NCBI GenBank assembly: GCA_037349315.1
Contig: JBAIAC010000003.1
Coordinates: 15,066,501 to 15,130,500 of the forward strand
Source of the DNA: Chelydra serpentina
Taxonomy: Eukaryota; Chordata; Testudines; Chelydridae
DNA length: 64,000 nt
Reading direction: 5' to 3'
Below the pieces are notes generated by a model. That model made no database searches. It was not told where the DNA came from and worked only from the letters and a program-made list of their open reading frames with translations. Position 1 is the first letter of the stretch. Every line of letters begins with the position of its first letter. This document shows, piece by piece, positions 58,510 to 64,000 of the stretch. The translations under genes and the position numbers were made by a program.

Positions 58510-58802
58510 CAGGGCTGGCTCCAGTCACCAGCGCAGCAAGCGCATGCCTGGGGTGGCAAGTCACAGGGGGGCGGCCGGCTGGTAGCTGCAAGGGAGGCAG
58601 TCAGGCAGCCTTCGGCGGTGTTTCTGCGGGAGGTCCGCCGGTCCTGTTGCTTCGGCGGCGGGAACGCTGACATTGCGGGACTGGCGGAGCACCCGCAGGA
58701 ATGCCACCGAATCCGCGGGACCGGCGGACCTCCCGCAGGAATGCCTCCGACGGCTGCCTGACGGCCGTGCTTGGGGTGACATAAAACATAGAGCCGCCCC
58801 TG
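58510..58802. mobile_element. hAT-like MITE inserted in CR1
   Basis: 293 bp with ends CAGGGCTGGCTCC and GAGCCGCCCCTG. Flanks CCAATGCC (58502-58509) and ACCATGCC (58803-58810) match at 6 of 8. The centre is an imperfect GC-rich inverted repeat (GCGGGAGGTCCGCCGGTCC and GGACCGGCGGACCTCCCGC types). Related to the element at 3975. Confidence 0.82.
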
Positions 58803-59515
58803 ACCATGCCAAAAGGGAAATCCCTCCAAGTTGCATTGGAAACATTTTAAAGACACCATAATAGAGGCTCAACTTAACTGTATCCCCCAAATTAAAAAAC
58901 ATGGTAAGAGAACCAAAAAAATGCCACCATGGCTAAAGAACGAAGTAAAAGAAGCAGTGAGAGGCAAAAGGGCATCCTTTAAAAAGTGGAAGTTAAATCC
59001 TAGTGAGGTAACTAGAGAGGAACATAACTCTGGCAAATGAAGTGTAAAAGTAGAATTAGGAAGGTCAAAAAGAATTTGAAGAACAGCTAGCCAAAGACTC
59101 AAAAAGTAACAGCAACATTTTAAAAAAATACATCAGAAGCAGGAAGCCTGCTAAACAACCAGTGGGGTCACTGGACGATTGAGATGCTAAAGGAGCACTA
59201 AAGGACGATAAGGCCATTGAGGAGAAACTAAATGAATTCTTTGCATTGGTCTTCATGGCTAAGAATGTGAGGGAGATTCCCAAACCTGAGCCATTCTTTT
59301 TATGTGACAAATCTGAGGAACTGTCCCAGATTGAGGTGTCATTAGAGGAGATTTTAGAACAAATTGATACACTAAACAGTAATAAGTCACCAGGACCAGA
59401 TGGTATTCACCTAAGAGTTCTGAAGGAATCATGTGGACAAGGGGGATCCAGTGGATATAGCGTACTTAGATTTTCAGAAAGCCTTTGACAAGGTCCCTCA
59501 CCAAAGGCTCTTAAG

Positions 59516-60716
59516 TGTAAGCAGTCAGGATGAGCTCCACCCTGACATCTGGTGGTGAGTTGTGGCAAGTTGTGGAAAAAAAACTTCAGGGGCTGATCTC
59601 ATTTGCATAGACACACCCACCCTGTCTAGTTTGAGCCCATAGTAGCTCAAATGGTCACGTTGGCTGCTGTAGGATCCCCAGTTTTTCGGTTATTCGGGCA
59701 GGAAGAACAAACTGTTATACTGATTATGTGAATCAAGGACAGTGGACCTGTACTTGGCCTTTTGTTATGATGGAGGGACTCGCCATCAACTAAGCAGCAC
59801 TCACTAGGCAAGGGACATGGGTTCCAAAACTCAATGACTTGAGAGATTTGGGACAGGTATTTGTACCTAGTGATATGGGCCCTGTCTGAGGGCCCAAAAT
59901 GCTAATGGCACCTTCTCCACTGTGGATTATCAGAGCTAATTTGGAGTTCCTTAGGAGTCTAGTTACAGGCTGCTGAGCTGAAATCACTTTGGGCTAATGG
60001 TGCATGAGCATTAATTTCAGCTGAAATTACTTAAGAGCTGAAATCACTGAGCACTGTGTTAAGTAGTGGGGGAACCTGAAGATATATTGCTGAGTAGTTT
60101 GTGGGACGGCTGGTGGAGCGGAGCGGCTGGTGGAGCAGAGCAGTTTGCGGGACAGCTGGAATGGTTTACAGGACGGCTGGTGGAGCGGAGCGAAGTCCCT
60201 TGGAGGAGTGGGGCAGTCAGCTTTGAGCCACGTAAGGTGCCCCTTACCTCTCCCCTCCCACCCAGACTGGGAGGGTGGGGTAAACCTCTGCAGATGAACT
60301 TTTGAACTCTGGGTCTGGACTTTTGGGTTGTTGGACTTTTAGGACTTTGAGTGACACTTGGGGTCGCTGGACTCAAGAACCAAAGGGAGAGGACACAGCC
60401 CAATCTGCTTGGGGGTTGGGGTGTCTTCTTGTGCATGGTTTGTTTTATGAATCCTGTTTGTGATGTTTCCCCAGCATAATGCCACATTGTTTCTCTCTGT
60501 CAGTAAAAGGCTTTTGCTACACTCAGACTCTGTGCTTGCGAGAGGGGAAGTATTGCTTCTTAGAGGCTCTCAGTGGGGGGGGGGGTGTATATATACTTGT
60601 CCCAGGTCACTGGGTGGGGGCTCGAGCCGGTTTTGCATTGTGTTATTGGAATGGAACCCCTAGATACTGAACCTGGCCCTTGTTGCTGCCAACTCTTGAT
60701 GGGCAGAAGGGTTACA
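59516..60716 (+). mobile_element. LTR inserted in CR1, 4-bp target duplication
   Basis: 1201 bp with inverted ends TGTAAGCAG and GGGTTACA, flanked by TAAG at 59512-59515 and 60717-60720. The CR1 sequence continues on the far side. It holds a possible polyadenylation and R/U5 area near 60480-60545. No coding core, so probably a solo LTR. A 4-bp duplication suggests an ERV1-like element. Confidence 0.8.
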
Positions 60717-61563
60717 TAAGCAAAGTAAGCAGTCATGGAATAAGAGGGAAGGTGCTCTCATGGACTGTAACTGGTTAAAAGATAGGAAACACAGGGTAGG
60801 AATAAATGGTCAGTTTTCAGAATGGAGAGAGGTAAATAGTGGTGTCGCCCAGGGGTCTGTACTGGGCCCAGTCCTATTCAACATATTCATAAATGATCTG
60901 GGAAAAGGGGTAAACAGTGAGGTGGCAAAATTTGCAGATGACACAAAACTACTCAAGATCGTTAAGTTCCAGGAAGACGGCAAAGAGCTACAAAAGGCTC
61001 TCATAAAACTGGGTGACTGGGCAACAAAATGGCAGATGAAATTCAATGTTGATAAATGCAAAGTAATGCACATTGGAAAACATAATCCCAACTATACATA
61101 GAAAATGATGGGGTCTAAATTAGCTGTTATCACTCAAGAAAGATCTTGGAGTCATTGTGGATAGTTCTCTGAAAACATCCACTCAATGTGCAGCAGCAGT
61201 CAAAAAAGTGAACAGAATGTTGGGAATTATGAGGAAAGGGATAGATAAGACAGAAAATATCATATTGTCTCTATATAAATCCATGGTACACCCACATCTT
61301 GAATACTGCGTGCAGATGTGGTCGCCCCATCTCAAAAAAGATATATTGGCATTGGAAAAGGTTCAGAAAAGGGCAACAAAAATGAATAGGGGTATGGAAC
61401 GGCTTCTGTATGAGGAGAGATTAATAAGACTGGGACTTTTCAGTTTGGAAAAGAGACAACTAAGGGGGATATGATAGAGGTCTATAAAATCATGACGAGT
61501 GTGGAGAAAGTAAATAAGGAAGTGTTATTTACTCCTTCTCATAACACAAGAACTAGGGGGCAC

Positions 61564-62627
61564 TGTAGCGGGGTGGAACCCCGCTCCTGCCGGGAGGGGC
61601 TGGAAATAGCCCTGGGAGAGGGTTGAGGCTCAGAAGCTGAGCTGATGAGTCCATCTACAAGACCAGGAGGAGGATGCTAGACGAGGGGGAGCTCTGTGAC
61701 TGTGGGGCCTATTTCCGATCCTCCCTCGTGTCACGGATCCGGGCAGAGTTCCACTGGGCAGCGTCCGCTGGCTCCCTCGACAGCTTTGGGGAGCAGTGGG
61801 CGCTGTCCGGGGTTCTCTGCTCGGTCTCCCAATCCAGTCTCCTTGTTTTGAACCTTTGACCCTCACTTGATCCCTGTTTTTTCATTAGTTGTCCCCCGGA
61901 TTTACTTGGCCCCTGGGTCTAGTGGTCCCTCCCGCTAGGCTGGGGGAGGGGCTTTTAGCAGTGGGCGGGCTTGCGCCCGCCCACCTCCTGGGGATACCAA
62001 TAGGAGCTGGGCTGATGAGCAAAGCAGCCACAGCTGGGGCCAGTTTAATCAGGGCCCAGCTGGCCCTTATAAGAGGGCAGTGGGCCTGGAGCAAACACAC
62101 TCTCTCTCTGTCTTTAAGAGAGGGAAGGGCTTGGCTGCAGGGACCTGACCAGGTACCTAGGGTGGAGCAGGGCTGGGGAAGGCCAGAGGAACTGGGGAGC
62201 TCCGGCCTGAGAAAACCCCAGGCTGTGGCCTAGGGTTAGGCCCATTTAGGTACTGGGGTTGCGGGGGCAACCCACGGGTAGGCCGAGGCAGCAGGTCCAA
62301 CCCAGCCTTGCCTGTGATGAGTGGCTTATACTGCAGTCTGCCCCGGGGCGCGGGGGCTAGCTGGTGACTGGCAGTAGCCTACGACTGAGGCGAGGTGGGG
62401 ATAGTGGGCTGGGGGTTCCCCTGGGGAGGGGAGACCCAGATCTAGGGGTACTGCCAGGGGGCAGCACCCCAGTTAAAAGGGCACCGGGTCCTGGGAGGGA
62501 CTCGTGGGCCTTAGAGGAAAGTGGGCAAGGCGGATCCCCGGCCTGCAGAGGGCGCTCCAGGGCTGGACAAGCTAATTCCCAGGACAACCAGCAGGAGGCG
62601 CCGCCGGGTGAGTCCAAGTCCCTTACA
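61564..62627 (+). mobile_element. LTR inserted in CR1, 5-bp target duplication
   Basis: 1064 bp starting TGTAGCGGGGTGGAACCCCG and ending AGTCCAAGTCCCTTACA, flanked by GGCAC at 61559-61563 and 62628-62632. It contains GCCCTTATAAGAGGGCAG, a likely TATA region (TTATAAGA), about 500 bp before the end. A second copy of the same family lies at about 700-1270. Confidence 0.85.
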
Positions 62628-62892
62628 GGCACCAAATGAAATTAGTAGGCAGCAGATTTAAAACAAACAAAAGGAAGTATTTCTTCACACAACGCCCAGT
62701 CAACCTGTGGAACTCGTTGCCAGAGGATGTTGTAAAGGCCAAGACTATAACAGGTTTTGAAAAAAGAACTAGATAGATTCATGGAGGATAGGTCCATCAA
62801 TGGTTATAACCCAGGATGGACAGGGATGGTGTCCCTAGCCTCTGTTTGCCAGAAGCTGGGAATGAGTGACAGAGGATGGATCACTTGGTGAT

Positions 62893-63015
62893 AGGGTGAC
62901 CAGACAGCAAGTGTGAAAAATCGGGACAGGGGATGGGGGGGTAATAGGAGTCTATATAAGAAAAAGACCCCAAAATCGGGACTGTCCCTATAAAATCAGG
63001 ACATCTGGTCACCCT
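62893..63015 (+). mobile_element. MITE, AGGGTGACCAGA family, copy D
   Basis: 123 bp with ends AGGGTGACCAGA and TCTGGTCACCCT. It is inserted in the end of the long CR1 copy, with a perfect 10-bp duplication ACTTGGTGAT at 62883-62892 and 63016-63025. Confidence 0.92.
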
Positions 63016-63140
63016 ACTTGGTGATTACCTGTTCTGTTCATTCCCTCTGGGGCACTTGGCACTGGCCATTGTCGGGAGGCAGGACACTGGGCTAGATGGA
63101 CCTTTGGTCTGATGCAATATGGCCGTTCTTATGCCTGTTA

Positions 63141-64000
63141 AAACTCTGATGTTAAATGTCATAAGATCAGGCCCAAGGGGTCAAATAAGAATATGCCAGC
63201 ACAGCAGGGTATAAAGCCAGAATGTACTTTGTGTATTTTAAAATGTACACAAGGCAAACTCTGCAGGAAGAGATCAATAGTTTCAGTGGACGTGTTTGTA
63301 GCAATGCCAGTTTGGTAATGCAGCCTCTGCTTTCAGAGTCGTTTGTAAAAGGTCATTTTCTGGTTCCTCTCAAACTGCAGAGAGTTTGTTGTCAGATGAT
63401 GTTAACAGACACTAGCCCTTGGGAGTAAGAGGAAACGACCATCGAACTTCTGACAGAGACAGGCCAGGTTCCTTTTAGCTGCTGTGCTATTTATCTGACT
63501 GAAAAACAACTGTCCTCCCTAAGGATATGCAGAGCTGGACCGGCTTGACTTCAGAGCATTGTCTGAGGAAAGAAGAGGTGTGGTTTGAGCAGACTTAGCA
63601 AAGACAGCTTTATTTCCAGCATCAGCTCTGACACTGATTCGCACCCTGGGGACTGGGCAAGCCCGAACTCCTTCACCTCTGTGAAAATGAGCGTAAGATC
63701 AGCAGCATTGTGAGGGCTTAGTGTCTGTAAAATGTCAGGGAGATGAGCAGCAGTAAATGTCATTGAAAGTCCCATAGGAGACCACAGGGCAGCAGTTGCT
63801 ATTATGATTCTAGTGCTCTGGTCACTGGCAGATTTTGATATGCAGGGAAAGTCAGAAGGCTCTAAACGCTGGATTTATGCGCTGCATATTTCTAAGGTGC
63901 CCAGCCCCTTGACTGGTGGGCACCTAGTTCATACAGTGACACGAACATTCCCCATCTCGCAGTACTCTGAGTACAAATTGAATTCCCGAAGAATGTACAC
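63141..64000. other. No gene seen
   Basis: AT-moderate sequence to the window end. Nothing recognised. Confidence 0.35.

Larger units (their letters stand above)
57925..63140 (+). mobile_element. Long CR1 LINE broken by two LTRs and two MITEs
   Basis: CR1 sequence occurs in four blocks: about 57925-59515, 60717-61563, 62628-62892 and 63016-63140. Block 1 holds endonuclease-end and early reverse transcriptase remnants (LNSNKSPGPDGIHLRVLKES at about 59375). Block 2 holds [29 protein letters not shown] and FNVDKCKVMHIGKHNPN. The final blocks give the C-terminal region and the tail ending TATGGCCGTTCTTATG. Joining at the insertion points restores continuity, so this was one copy. Frameshifts show it was already decaying. 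Confidence 0.85.

Noticed and set aside
23002..64000. SPINK2 and REST exons expected upstream of HOPX from mammalian gene order
   Set aside because: I looked for a Kazal-type cysteine pattern and zinc-finger repeats and found neither. Short exons could have been missed by eye.
1..64000. CRISPR array, phage or bacterial defence system
   Set aside because: The sequence is vertebrate. The tandem arrays have no unique spacers, and there are no operons.

Overview
This is vertebrate nuclear DNA, most likely from a cryptodiran turtle (crocodilian is the main alternative). The evidence is indirect. CR1 LINE remnants are abundant, some ending in TTCTATGATTCTATG-type tails. A tRNA-derived SINE with a CR1-like 3' tail occurs six times. 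There are also many non-autonomous DNA transposons and solo LTRs. Nothing here is bacterial: the reading frames are short and scattered, there are no operons, and the one real gene is split by an intron.

The only protein-coding gene I can support is HOPX (homeodomain-only protein), on the minus strand. Its first coding exon is at 22828-22971, with the untranslated part starting at a splice acceptor at 23001. The last exon is at 14412-14489, followed by a 3' UTR to about 13815. The two exons join in phase 0 across an 8.3-kb intron and give a 73-residue protein, the same length as mammalian HOPX. The upstream non-coding exon(s) should lie above 23 kb; the best candidate ends at a splice donor at 36856. 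I did not find the neighbours expected from mammalian synteny (SPINK2 and REST upstream, THEGL downstream).

Layout. 0-13 kb is repeat-rich: an LTR fragment, SINEs, a fold-back retroinsertion, a nest of CR1 copies with two kinds of inserted MITE, and LTR-like sequence. 13.8-23 kb is HOPX; its intron holds a MITE, a hAT-like element, two SINEs, a TG microsatellite and a 2-kb G-rich array built on a 44-bp unit that ends about 90 bp from the first coding exon. 23-44 kb is mostly single-copy sequence with scattered CR1, SINE and AT-rich repeat fragments. 44-56 kb holds an old RTE-like LINE, two GC-rich hAT-like elements of 1.17 and 0.81 kb, and an L2-like LINE interrupted by a GC-rich foldback element. 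56-64 kb holds a solo LTR and a CR1 LINE broken by two further LTRs and two MITEs.

The transposon boundaries are the best-supported non-genic calls, because target-site duplications can be read directly: 4-5 bp for three LTRs, 8 bp for several hAT-like elements, 9-10 bp for a four-copy MITE family, and 15 bp for the fold-back retroinsertion. The 10-bp MITE family and the G-rich array beside the HOPX exon are the most interesting observations.
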